A stretch of 64,000 bases of DNA from Tersicoccus sp. Bi-70 (GTDB taxonomy: Bacteria > Actinomycetota > Actinomycetes > Actinomycetales > Micrococcaceae). A model generated the notes under the pieces. That model was given only the letters and a program-made list of their open reading frames with translations, did no database searches and was not told the origin of the DNA. This document shows positions 39,202 to 49,106 of the stretch, one piece after another. The stretch lies in NCBI RefSeq assembly GCF_001968825.1, contig NZ_MIEU01000016.1, positions 496,001-560,000 of the forward strand, written 5' to 3'. Both the position numbers and the translations under genes were made by a program. Positions within the stretch are counted from its first letter, which is position 1. Every line of letters begins with the position of its first letter.

Positions 39202-39682
39202 GACCTCACTCAACCAGCCGCCACCGACAGAACTCGTCCCGCGATCGCACGGATCAGTCGAAGAAACGAGAGACGAAGCTGACGACGGCAGCTCCACCAC
39301 GTCCGTAGCCGCGGGCACGCCACCGAACGACCCCGTACCGGGAAGCACCACGTCGCGCGCGTGCCCCAGCACCGGCGGGCGGTGGGCCGGCGGCCGGAGA
39401 AGCGACGAACCCGATGGGGCTTCCATGACCTCACTCAACCAGCCGCCACCGACAGAACTCGTCCCGCGATCGCACGGATCAGTCGAAGAAACGAGAGACG
39501 AAGCCGACGACGGCAGCTCCACCAGGTCCGCTTCCACCGGCACGCCACCGAACGAGCCCGTACCAGAAAGCACCACGTCGCGAACCGGCCACGACACGGC
39601 GGGCGTTGTGGCGGCGGCCGGAGAAGCGACGAACCCGAGGGGGCTTCCATGACCTCACTCAACCAGCCACCACCGACAGAAC
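39145..39682. repeat. Tandem repeat of a 225-bp unit carrying the leader and first codons of the DUF222-HNH gene
   Basis: Copy A is 39145-39369, copy B 39370-39594 and a partial copy C 39595-39682. A and B are roughly 90% identical. Each copy contains, on the minus strand, a ribosome-binding site and start (GAGTGAGGTC then ATGGAAGCCCC) at ATG 39201, 39426 and 39650. A and B are in frame with each other and with the gene; copy C has lost one base, so its frame shifts and ends in copy B after about 72 codons. Confidence 0.9.
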
Positions 39683-39790
39683 GCGCGTCCGGTGCCGACA
39701 CCCGTCGCCCGCCGGGTGCCCCGAACGACCGCGCGGCCGGGCGGTGCGGGCGGTGCGGGCGACGTTACCGACGGGTTTCCTCCTCCTGCC

Positions 39791-39800
39791 TGACATATCA
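39791..39800. promoter_or_regulatory. TGACATATCA, candidate GntR operator of the transporter-creatinase operon
   Basis: Differs by one base from the TGATATATCA palindrome in front of glyA and lies 165 bases upstream of the GTG start of the first transporter gene. The rest of the gap from 39683 to 39964 shows a short GTTGC-CT-GCAAC hairpin at 39896-39907 and no gene. Confidence 0.5.
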
Positions 39801-39964
39801 GTGGTGTGAAATATGGCGATCAGAACGAAGAAACCCGCGCTCCCCTCTTGTCGCCGCCGCATCAACGTGCCTACTGTGTGACGCATCACTGTTGCGTTGC
39901 CTGCAACAACGTTTCTCCCAGCGTCTCGGGAAGAGACGGAACCGACAACCGGAAGAGGTCACCC

Positions 39965-41317
39965 GTGACGTCCTCACCCCTCAGCCCCGCGGACGCAGGC
40001 ACGTCCAGCGGCCCCGGCCCGCACACGGCCGCGGTCATTACCGTGGACGCCGGCGTGCGCCGCCGCGTCGTCGGTGCCAGCTTCATCGGAAACTTCGTCG
40101 AGTGGTTCGACTACGCGGTCTACGGTTACCTGGCCGCAGTCATCGGCGCCGTGTTCTTCCCGGAGTCGGATCGGCAGACGCAGCTGCTGTCGACCTTCGC
40201 GATCTTCGCCATCTCGTTCATCGTCCGGCCCATCGGCGGGTTCTTCTGGGGCAGCATCGGTGACCGGATCGGCCGCCGCGCCGCCCTCTCCTGGTCGATC
40301 CTCATCATGTCGGTGGCCACCTTCTGTATCGGCCTGCTCCCCACCTACGCGCTCGTGGGCGTGCTGGCCCCGCTCCTGCTCCTGCTCGTCCGGGTCGTCC
40401 AGGGCTTCTCCGCCTCGGGTGAGTATGCTGGTGCCTCCGCCTTCCTCGTCGAGTACGCTCCGGCGAATCGGCGCGGCATCTATGCCGCCGTCGTTCCGGC
40501 GTCCACGGCGGCCGGCCTGCTGCTCGGGTCCCTGCTGGCAGCGCTGCTGACCGCCACGCTGAGCTCGGCCCAGCTCTCCGAATGGGGCTGGCGCCTGCCG
40601 TTCCTGCTCGCGGCGCCCATGGGCCTGATCGGCCGCTACATCCGGACCCGGCTCGAGGACACTCCGGCCTTCCGCCATCTGGCCGAGAAGGACGACGCCG
40701 TCAAGGCCCCGGCCCGTGCGATGTTCCGGGACCACTGGCGGACCCTCCTGCTGGCCGCCGGTGCCGTCCTGCTGAACGCCGTCGGCTTCTACGTGATCCT
40801 CAGTTACATGCCCACCTACCTGGCCGAGGAGATCGGGTTGGACGCCACCGCGTCCTTCCTGGCCACCAGCATCGCGCTGCTGACCTACATCGGGTTCATC
40901 TTCCTCACCGGCGCCCTCTCGGACCGCTATGGCCGCAAGCGCGTGCTGATCGCCGCGAGCATCTGCTTCGTGGTCTTCACCGTGCCGGCCTTCATGCTGC
41001 TGGGGACCGGCAACTTCCTGGCCATCCTGGTCGTGGAGGTGTTCCTCGGCGCGATGCTCACCCTGAACGACGGCACCCTGCCCAGCTTCCTCGCCGAACT
41101 GTTCCCCACCACCGTCCGCTACAGCGGATTCGCCGTCAGCTTCAACCTGTCCAACGCCCTCTTCGGAGGCACCGCCCCGTTCGTCGCCACCTGGTTGATC
41201 GGACAGACCCACAACGACCTGGCGCCCGGCTTCTACCTCATGGCCGCCGCCGTCGTGTCCCTGGCCGCCGTGCTCTGCGCACGCGAGACCTCGCGCACAC
41301 CGCTGCGCGAATCCTGA
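39965..41317 (+). CDS. MFS transporter, metabolite:proton symporter (ProP/MHS) type
   Basis: 450 residues, 12 helices. MHS-family features: ASFIGNFVEWFDYAVYGYLA in helix 1, RPIGGFFWGSIGDRIGRRAALS after helix 2, and GFSASGEYAGASAF in helix 4. The relatives carry osmolytes such as betaine and proline, or organic acids such as citrate. Start is GTG 39965, preceded by GAAGAGG. First gene of a four-gene set that ends with creatinase; creatine or betaine would suit the context, but this is inference. Confidence 0.88.
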   Translation: MTSSPLSPADAGTSSGPGPHTAAVITVDAGVRRRVVGASFIGNFVEWFDYAVYGYLAAVIGAVFFPESDRQTQLLSTFAIFAISFIVRPIGGFFWGSIGDRIGRRAALSWSILIMSVATFCIGLLPTYALVGVLAPLLLLLVRVVQGFSASGEYAGASAFLVEYAPANRRGIYAAVVPASTAAGLLLGSLLAALLTATLSSAQLSEWGWRLPFLLAAPMGLIGRYIRTRLEDTPAFRHLAEKDDAVKAPARAMFRDHWRTLLLAAGAVLLNAVGFYVILSYMPTYLAEEIGLDATASFLATSIALLTYIGFIFLTGALSDRYGRKRVLIAASICFVVFTVPAFMLLGTGNFLAILVVEVFLGAMLTLNDGTLPSFLAELFPTTVRYSGFAVSFNLSNALFGGTAPFVATWLIGQTHNDLAPGFYLMAAAVVSLAAVLCARETSRTPLRES

Positions 41318-41378
41318 AACCCACTCCCCACCCCGCACGTCCCAGATGCGTTCACCGCAACCTCACGAAGGGTCGATC

Positions 41379-42959
41379 ATGAAGGAAGCACCCTCCAGCT
41401 CGGAGACCGTCACGCAGGAGGTCGAGGACACCCTGCAGCCCGTCCCCGAGCACGCCCGCACCACCAAGCTGTCCGGCCAGTTCTGGATCTGGGCGGGCGC
41501 CAACGTCGCCCCGATCAACTGGATCCTCGGCGCCCTGGGCATCCAGCTCGGCCTGAGCTTCGCCGACACGATGACCGTTCTCATCGTCGGCAACCTCATC
41601 GGCATGGCCGGGTTCGGCTTCTTCGTCCTGCTGGGACAGAAGACCGGGGCCACCGGCATGCTGCTCGCCCGCGGCGCGTTCGGCCGCCGCGGCGCCTACC
41701 TGCCCGCCGCCATCCAGGCCATCGTGGCCATCGGCTGGGCCGCCGTGAACACCTGGATCATCCTCGACCTCGTGATGGCCCTCTTCGGCCTGATCGGCTG
41801 GGTCGATCCCGCGCAGCCCAACCTCGGCTGGCGCCTCGGCGTCGCCGCCGTCATCATGACCATCCAGGTCATCATCTGCTTCCGCGGCTACAAGGCCATC
41901 GCCCGCTTCGAGCGCTGGACGATGCCCCCCACCCTGGTCGTCCTCGTCGTGATGTCGATCATCGCCTGGACCCAGCTGAACATCGACTGGGGCTACCAGG
42001 GCCCGGCCGGCGCCGTCCTCTCCGGCGGGGAGCGCTTCGCCGCCATGTCCGGCATCATGACCGCCATCGGCATCGGCTGGGGCATCGGCTGGTTCACCTA
42101 CGCGCCGGACTACTCCCGCTTCGTCAGCCGCTCCGTCAAGCCGGCGAAGCTGTTCGCCGTCAGCGCCCTCGGCCAGTTCCTGCCCGTCATCTGGCTCGGC
42201 ATCCTCGGCGCGAGCCTGGCCACCAAGAACGGCCAGGCCGACCCCGGCGAGCTCATCGTCTCCAACTTCGGCGTGATGGCCATCCCGGTGATCCTGCTCG
42301 TCATCCACGGCCCGATCGCCACGAACATCATCAACATGTACACGTTCTCCGTGGCGGTGCAGGCCCTCGACGTGAAGATCTCCCGCAAGGCCCTCTCCGT
42401 CGTCGTCGGCGTGCTCGCGATGGCCGGCGTCTACCTGTTCACCCTCACCCCGGACTTCGGGGAGACCCTCGACGCCTGGCTGGTCAGCATCGTCGCCTGG
42501 GTCGCCACCTGGGGCGGCATCATCGCGGTCCACTACTTCGTGTTCGAGCGGAAGCACCAGGACTTCAGCTACCTCTTCCTCTCCCCCACCGACACCCACC
42601 TCAAGGCCTTCAACCCGATCGCCTTCGTCTCCTTCTTCGCCGGCATCATCGCCACCTGGCTGTTCATGTACGGCATCATCCCGGCGTTCCAGGGCCCGAT
42701 CGCCACCGCGATGGGCGGCGTGGACCTCTCGTGGCTGGCCGGCACCGTGGTCGCCGCGGGCCTCTACCTCGCGCTCGGCTGGCCCCGGTTCAAGTCCCGG
42801 ATCCACGCGGGCGTGCCGATCGGCATCCGGCAGGACCTGTCCGACAGCGAGGTGTTGAACACCCGCGGCAACGCGATCGTCCCCCGCCCGGACCAGGTGC
42901 CCGCCGGGGCCACCCCCGCCGATACGGAAGGACCCGGCAATGCCCCTGTCCACGCCTGA
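41379..42959 (+). CDS. NCS1-family permease (cytosine/purine/creatinine type)
   Basis: 526 residues with 12 predicted helices: an N-terminal polar 45 residues, then LSGQFWIWAGANVAPINWILGALG, the NCS1 start. Charged loop GQKTGATGMLLARGAFGRRGAYLP and helix 3 follow. Family carries cytosine, purines, hydantoins or, in some soil bacteria, creatinine. The ATG at 41379 follows AAGG. It overlaps the next gene by 20 bases and lies upstream of creatinase, so import of creatinine or another cyclic ureido/guanidino compound is a reasonable guess. Confidence 0.87.
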   Translation: MKEAPSSSETVTQEVEDTLQPVPEHARTTKLSGQFWIWAGANVAPINWILGALGIQLGLSFADTMTVLIVGNLIGMAGFGFFVLLGQKTGATGMLLARGAFGRRGAYLPAAIQAIVAIGWAAVNTWIILDLVMALFGLIGWVDPAQPNLGWRLGVAAVIMTIQVIICFRGYKAIARFERWTMPPTLVVLVVMSIIAWTQLNIDWGYQGPAGAVLSGGERFAAMSGIMTAIGIGWGIGWFTYAPDYSRFVSRSVKPAKLFAVSALGQFLPVIWLGILGASLATKNGQADPGELIVSNFGVMAIPVILLVIHGPIATNIINMYTFSVAVQALDVKISRKALSVVVGVLAMAGVYLFTLTPDFGETLDAWLVSIVAWVATWGGIIAVHYFVFERKHQDFSYLFLSPTDTHLKAFNPIAFVSFFAGIIATWLFMYGIIPAFQGPIATAMGGVDLSWLAGTVVAAGLYLALGWPRFKSRIHAGVPIGIRQDLSDSEVLNTRGNAIVPRPDQVPAGATPADTEGPGNAPVHA

Positions 42960-43926
42960 GTGGCCCGGCGCGCACCGCAGCGCCGCCGCCTTCACCTTCG
43001 ACGTCGACGCCGAGGCCGGGGCCATCGCCTTCGACCACACCTACGTGGACCGGATGTCGCTGATGACCCATCAGCAGTACGGGCCCACGGTGGCGGTGCC
43101 GAAACTGCTCGCGATGCTGCGCCGGCAGGACGTCAAGGCCACGTTCTTCGTCCCCGGCTACACCGCCGAGCTGCACCCGGACGTCGTCAAGGCCCTGATC
43201 GACGACGGCCACGAGATCGGCCACCACGGGTACCTGCACGAGAACACGAAGGGCATGTCCGAGGCGGACGAGGCGGCCATGATCGACCGGGGGCTGGAGG
43301 CGCTCGACGCCGTCGCCGGCGTCCGGCCGGTCGGCTACCGGGCCCCGTGGTGGGAGTACAACTGGCACACCACGAAGCTGCTGGCCGAGCGTGGGTTCCG
43401 GTACGACTCGAGCCTGCTCGACGGCGACGCCCCCTACCTGTTCGCCGGCGAGGGCATGACCGACGCGCAGGCCCTCGTGGAGGTGCCGATCGACTGGGCC
43501 CTGGACGACTGGGAGCAGTACGCCTTCTACCCCGGCTGGACCGGGTCCGGGGTGATCGAGTCGCCGAACAAGGCGCTCGAGCTGTGGAGCCTGGAGGCGC
43601 AGGCCTCCAACGCGGCCGGCGGCGCCTTCGTCCTGACCAACCATCCCTTCATCTCGGGCCGCCCCTCCCGCCTGACCGCTCTGGAGACCCTGATCGAACG
43701 GGTCAAGGAGCTGGACGGCGTGTGGATCACGACCCTCGAGCAGATCGCGGAGCACACACGCACGGTCATCACCGACGTGTACCGGCACCAGCGGCTGCCC
43801 GACCCCGGACCGCTGCCGGGCCAGCCCGGCAGCACCACGACCGGCACAGTCGCGCCGGCAGCGCAGGAGCTGCCGGCCACGGACAGCGACCCCCGGTTCG
43901 TCAGCACCATGACAGGAGAGCAATGA
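42940..43926 (+). CDS. Polysaccharide-deacetylase-fold (CE4) hydrolase, candidate cyclic amide/imide hydrolase in the creatine operon
   Basis: 328 residues, no signal peptide, so cytoplasmic. NodB-fold motifs: TFDVDAE at 19-25 (catalytic/metal Asp region), HEIGHHGYLHE at 91-101 (metal His pair), RAPWWEYNWHT at 134-144. The TFDVDAE form is not the TFDDG of secreted chitin or xylan deacetylases; it resembles the intracellular branch that includes the H. pylori PgdA type, imidase-like enzymes and PuuE allantoinase. Operon position (overlapping NCS1 by 20 bases and creatinase by ATGA) suggests ring opening of creatinine or a related compound before creatinase. C-terminal 50 residues are low complexity (Pro/Gly/Thr-rich). 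Reaction unproven. Confidence 0.8.
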   Translation: MPLSTPEWPGAHRSAAAFTFDVDAEAGAIAFDHTYVDRMSLMTHQQYGPTVAVPKLLAMLRRQDVKATFFVPGYTAELHPDVVKALIDDGHEIGHHGYLHENTKGMSEADEAAMIDRGLEALDAVAGVRPVGYRAPWWEYNWHTTKLLAERGFRYDSSLLDGDAPYLFAGEGMTDAQALVEVPIDWALDDWEQYAFYPGWTGSGVIESPNKALELWSLEAQASNAAGGAFVLTNHPFISGRPSRLTALETLIERVKELDGVWITTLEQIAEHTRTVITDVYRHQRLPDPGPLPGQPGSTTTGTVAPAAQELPATDSDPRFVSTMTGEQ

Positions 43927-45179
43927 GCACCACCACGAATGCCCCCATCAGCGACGTCAGCGAACTGGAGCGCCTCAAGGTCCTGCACAACGGCACCAAG
44001 GAGCCGCTGACCTTCTCCGACGCCGAGTTCGAGCGTCGCCTGGCCGGGCTGCGGCAGATCATGGCCGAGCAGGGTCTCGATGCGGTGATCCTCAACAGCT
44101 ACCAGGGCATCAAGTACTACAGCGACTTCCTCTTCACCTACTTCGGCCGGTCGTACGCCCTCGTCGTGACCCCGACCGACCAGGTGACGGTGACCGCGAA
44201 CATCGACGCCGGCATGCCGTGGCGGCGCAGCTACGGCGAGAACGTCGTCTACACGGACTGGCGGCGGGACAACTTCCAGTTCGCCCTGCAGGAGGTGCTG
44301 CGCACCCGCGGCATCAACGCCCGCCGGCTCGGCGTCGAGGACGACACGCTGCCCGTGCTGCACCGGCAGCGCCTGCAGGACGCCTTCGCCGACGCCACGC
44401 TGGTGGACATCTCCCAGGCCGCGATGCGCCAGCGGATGATCAAGTCCGCCGAGGAGATCGAGGTGATCAAGCACGGCGCCCGCATCGGCGACCTCGGGGG
44501 CGAGGCCATCAAGGCCGCGCTGCGGGAAGGCATCGCCGAGTACGAGGTGGCCCTCATCGGCGTCGAGGCGATGACCCACGAGATCGCCCGGACCTTCCCC
44601 GACTCGGAGATCCGCGACACCTGGGTGTGGTTCCAGTCCGGCATCAACACCGACGGCGCCCACAACTGGAACACGACGCGGAAGCTGCAGCGCGGGGAGA
44701 TCCTGTCCCTGAACTGCTTCCCGATGACCAGCGGCTACTACACCGCGCTGGAGCGCACGATGTTCCTCGGCCAGCCCGACGCGAAGTCGCTCGAGCTGTG
44801 GAACATCAACGTCGAGGTGCACGAGGCGGGCCTGGAACTGATCAAGCCCGGCGCCGTGTGCAGCGACATCGCCGCCGAGCTGAACAAGATCTACACCGGC
44901 TACGGCCTGCTGCCCAACCGCACCTTCGGGTACGGGCACTCCTTCGGTGTGCTCTCGCACTACTACGGTCGCGAGGCCGGCCTGGAGCTGCGGGAGGACA
45001 TCGACACGGTGCTCGAGCCGGGCATGGTCGTCTCGATGGAGCCGATGATCACCGTGGCCGAGGGTGAGCCCGGTGCCGGCGGCTACCGCGAGCACGACAT
45101 CCTCGTGGTCGGCGAGGACGGCGCCGAGAACATCACGAAGTTCGGCTACGGCCCGGACAACAACATCGTCGACGCCTGA
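43923..45179 (+). CDS. Creatinase (creatine amidinohydrolase)
   Basis: Splits creatine into sarcosine and urea. 418 residues with the pita-bread fold shared with aminopeptidase P. WFQSGINTDGAHN ending near 248 contains the catalytic His (His247), and RGEILSLNCFPMTSGYYTALERTMF is characteristic of creatinase and not of Xaa-Pro peptidases; HSFGVLSHYYGREAGLE follows. The metal ligands of the peptidases are mostly missing, as expected. ATG 43923 overlaps the stop of the previous gene as ATGA. Product sarcosine goes to the soxBDAG oxidase 10 kb away. Confidence 0.93.
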   Translation: MSTTTNAPISDVSELERLKVLHNGTKEPLTFSDAEFERRLAGLRQIMAEQGLDAVILNSYQGIKYYSDFLFTYFGRSYALVVTPTDQVTVTANIDAGMPWRRSYGENVVYTDWRRDNFQFALQEVLRTRGINARRLGVEDDTLPVLHRQRLQDAFADATLVDISQAAMRQRMIKSAEEIEVIKHGARIGDLGGEAIKAALREGIAEYEVALIGVEAMTHEIARTFPDSEIRDTWVWFQSGINTDGAHNWNTTRKLQRGEILSLNCFPMTSGYYTALERTMFLGQPDAKSLELWNINVEVHEAGLELIKPGAVCSDIAAELNKIYTGYGLLPNRTFGYGHSFGVLSHYYGREAGLELREDIDTVLEPGMVVSMEPMITVAEGEPGAGGYREHDILVVGEDGAENITKFGYGPDNNIVDA

Positions 45180-45186
45180 GCACGTC

Positions 45187-45226
45187 ACGACGACGCCCCG
45201 GACCGCGCGGTCCGGGGCGTCGTCGT
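45187..45226 (+). terminator. Terminator after creatinase
   Basis: A perfect 40-base inverted repeat with the axis between 45206 and 45207 (core GGACCGCGCGGTCC), starting 8 bases after the creatinase stop and ending in GTCGTCGTT. It isolates the operon from gdhA downstream, which has its own ribosome-binding site 39 bases further on. Confidence 0.9.
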
Positions 45227-45234
45227 TACGGTGA

Positions 45235-46605
<1,371 letters not shown>

Positions 46606-46626
46606 CCGGGGGGCGCGGCGGATCCG

Positions 46627-48234
46627 TCAGAACCGGCCGCGAACCTTCAGTCCGCGCGGGCGGCCGTCCGGATCGTGCACCGTGCGGTAGAGCACCTCGG
46701 CCCACGCCTTCGTCAGCGGGGAAAGGCGCGGCGCCTGCAGCCGGCGCAGGCGCCCCGGGGGCCGCTCCCCACGCCCGCCGCCGTCGTGCCAGTGCTCCAG
46801 CCGGTCCACGGCCTCCCGATAGGCGGCGAACATGCCGTGCTCGTCGACGCAGTCCGCCATGATCTCGGCGATGCCGTCGTCGTCGACCCCGTCGGGCAGC
46901 TCCCGGTCCAGGTGCTCGGCGGCCAGGCGCAGCCGCAGGCGGCGCGCGTAGGCGGAGTGGCCCTCCCCCGCATCGTCGATCACCGCGGCGGAGAGCTCGG
47001 AGTCGTGGGTCCAGGACCGTCGGTTGAAGTTGTCGGAGCCGACGGAGGCCCAGACGTCGTCCATGATGCAGACCTTGGCGTGGACGTACACCGGCCGGCC
47101 TGCCCGGTTCTCCAGCCCGTAGAACGCCACCCGCTCCGGGGCCGAGGCGGACATCGCGCGGAGCGCCCGCTCCCGGCCGACCATCTGCGGCAGGCGCCCC
47201 GTCGCCCCACCCTGATCGGTGAAGCGGGGCAGCACGCCGAGCACGTGCAGGTCGTCGCGGATGTTCAGGGCGTGGTCGAACCGGTCGGCGACGTCGGTGG
47301 ACCACAGGTACTGGTCCTCGATGTAGACGAGCTTGCGCGCGTGATCCAGCGCCTTGGTGTAGCCGCGGGCCACCGAGCGCTCGCCGCCGACGGCGAACGG
47401 GTAGTCCATGCCCCAGCGCAGGTCCGGGTAGGTGCGCAACAGCTGCACGTGCTGGGTGCCGCCGTCGACCGGCGCGGGCGCGGGGGTGCGCTCGGGCAGG
47501 GGATCCGGGGTGGTGTCGTCGCGGGCCAGCGCGTCGCGCAGCCGCCGCAGCGGGGAGCGCGTCAGCGGCGTGGGGTCCTCCCACCGCTCGCGGAACACGG
47601 TCTCGACGTCGTAGACCGCCGGTCCCTGGATGGCCAGCTGCACGTCGTGCCAGGGCGGGGTGTCCCCGTACTCGTCGGCCATCGCCTGGGGCTGCGGGTC
47701 GCCGCCGTGCCGGGCGTCGTCGCGGCGGGAGTGGCACAGGTCGATGCCGCCCACGTAGGCGATGTCGTCCTCGGGCCGGTCCCGGTGCCGCAGCACGACG
47801 AACTTCTGGTGGTGCGAGCCCATGGTGCGCACGCGCATGTCCAGCAGCGTCTCCGCGCCACGGTCCTGCAGCGCCTGGATGAGGTGCCGGTTCTGCTCGG
47901 CGGAGAAGTGCAGTTTGTCCCAGTGCGAGCGCCACACCAGGCCGCGCACGTCGACCCCGCGCTCGTCGGCCCGGCCGAGCACCTGGGAGACCTCGCTGCC
48001 CGGCTCACCGGTCATCCGCTCGTCGGGGTCGCCCCGCCAGTCGGTGAAGAGCAGCAGGTCCCCGGGACGCATCGCCTCGATGCGCTCGTACAGCTCCGCG
48101 AAGTAGACCGCGCCGTGGATCAGCGGGCGCACCAGGTTGCCGGAGGAATGGGCCTGCTGGCCCGGATGCGGGTCGTCCAGCAGGGTGTGCCGGTTGTCCC
48201 GTTCATGAGCAGTGAGATACCAGGACGTCGACAC
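46627..48234 (-). CDS. Phospholipase D-family protein with two HKD motifs
   Basis: 535 residues. Two HKD half-sites: HHQKFVVLRHRDRPEDD near residue 140 (a variant HxK with the Asp displaced) and HAKVCIMDD with GSDNFNRRSW near 390, which is complete. No signal peptide or membrane span. PLD family members act as phospholipases, cardiolipin synthases or nucleases. The length and lack of membrane segments fit a phosphatidyltransferase/phospholipase-like soluble protein rather than a typical cardiolipin synthase. GTG start 48234. Convergent with gdhA and divergent from the IclR gene. Confidence 0.75.
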   Translation of the reverse strand: MSTSWYLTAHERDNRHTLLDDPHPGQQAHSSGNLVRPLIHGAVYFAELYERIEAMRPGDLLLFTDWRGDPDERMTGEPGSEVSQVLGRADERGVDVRGLVWRSHWDKLHFSAEQNRHLIQALQDRGAETLLDMRVRTMGSHHQKFVVLRHRDRPEDDIAYVGGIDLCHSRRDDARHGGDPQPQAMADEYGDTPPWHDVQLAIQGPAVYDVETVFRERWEDPTPLTRSPLRRLRDALARDDTTPDPLPERTPAPAPVDGGTQHVQLLRTYPDLRWGMDYPFAVGGERSVARGYTKALDHARKLVYIEDQYLWSTDVADRFDHALNIRDDLHVLGVLPRFTDQGGATGRLPQMVGRERALRAMSASAPERVAFYGLENRAGRPVYVHAKVCIMDDVWASVGSDNFNRRSWTHDSELSAAVIDDAGEGHSAYARRLRLRLAAEHLDRELPDGVDDDGIAEIMADCVDEHGMFAAYREAVDRLEHWHDGGGRGERPPGRLRRLQAPRLSPLTKAWAEVLYRTVHDPDGRPRGLKVRGRF

Positions 48235-48295
48235 GGGACCATGCTATGCCCCGCCCACCTGCGGTTCCGGGACGCCGGGACAGCACAATGGGCAG

Positions 48296-49087
48296 ATGAG
48301 CATGGGCAGCGACGACGATCTGGGCGGCCGGGGGCCCTCGGCGATCACGAATGCGGTGGCCGCCCTCCGGTGCTTCACGGTGGACGAACCGAGCCTCGGG
48401 GTGACCGAGATCGCCGCCCGGATCGGGGTGCACAAGAGCACGGTGTCCCGCGTGCTCGCCAACCTCGAGGCGGAGGACCTGGTGGAGCGGGACCCGGTGA
48501 CGCGGCGGTTCCGGCTGGGCCTGGGCATCATCGCCGTCGCCGGGCCGCTGCTGGCCCGGCTCGAGGTGCGGCAGGTGGCCTACCCGGTGCTGACCGAGCT
48601 GGCGGAGCGGACCCGGGAGACGGCGGCGCTGATGGTCTGGGACGGGCACGGCTCGGTCTCGGTCGAACAGATCCCGAGCACCCGGCTGATCAAGCACACG
48701 GCGGCGCTCGGCAGCCGCTACGCGACCACCGGCAGCGCGAGTGTGCAGGTGTTCCTCGCGGCGATGCCGGACGAGGACGTGCGCACGCTGCTGCGCGACG
48801 GCGCGGTGACCGGGCCGCAGCACGACGACGCGCTCGGCGACCTGGCGGACCTGCTCGCCACGGTCCGGGCGGACGGCTACGCGGTCAACTACGGGATGAC
48901 GTCGGACGACGAGGTGGGCGTCGCCTCCGCGGTGCAGGACCACCGGGGCACCGTGGTCGCCGCGGTGCTGGTCTCCGCCCCTCGCTATCGCACGCCGCGG
49001 GAGGCGATCCCCGCCCTCGGGCTGACGTGCCGGGAGGCGGCCGACGCCGTCTCGGGACGGCTCGGCGGCCGTCCTTGGCGGCCGTAG
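48296..49087 (+). CDS. IclR-family transcriptional regulator
   Basis: 263 residues. N-terminal winged helix (about 15-75, AITNAVAALRCFTVDEPSLGVTEIAARIGVHKSTVSRVL) and a GAF-like effector domain (ETAALMVWDGHGSVSVEQIP, then the C-terminal core). Start ATG 48296; a second ATG lies two codons on; no strong ribosome-binding site. It is divergent from the phospholipase D-like gene, 61 bases apart, and could regulate it. Effector unknown. Confidence 0.88.
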   Translation: MSMGSDDDLGGRGPSAITNAVAALRCFTVDEPSLGVTEIAARIGVHKSTVSRVLANLEAEDLVERDPVTRRFRLGLGIIAVAGPLLARLEVRQVAYPVLTELAERTRETAALMVWDGHGSVSVEQIPSTRLIKHTAALGSRYATTGSASVQVFLAAMPDEDVRTLLRDGAVTGPQHDDALGDLADLLATVRADGYAVNYGMTSDDEVGVASAVQDHRGTVVAAVLVSAPRYRTPREAIPALGLTCREAADAVSGRLGGRPWRP

Positions 49088-49106
49088 GGCGGACCAGCCA
49101 GGGGCG

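Noticed and set aside
37588-39652. Long plus-strand frames opposite the DUF222-HNH gene and its leader repeats
   Set aside because: Pro/Arg/Thr-rich shadow frames; the minus strand has the intact DUF222 and HNH motifs.
39896-39907. GTTGC-CT-GCAAC hairpin before the first transporter
   Set aside because: Five-base arms are too short; occurs by chance in such DNA. Mentioned only as context.
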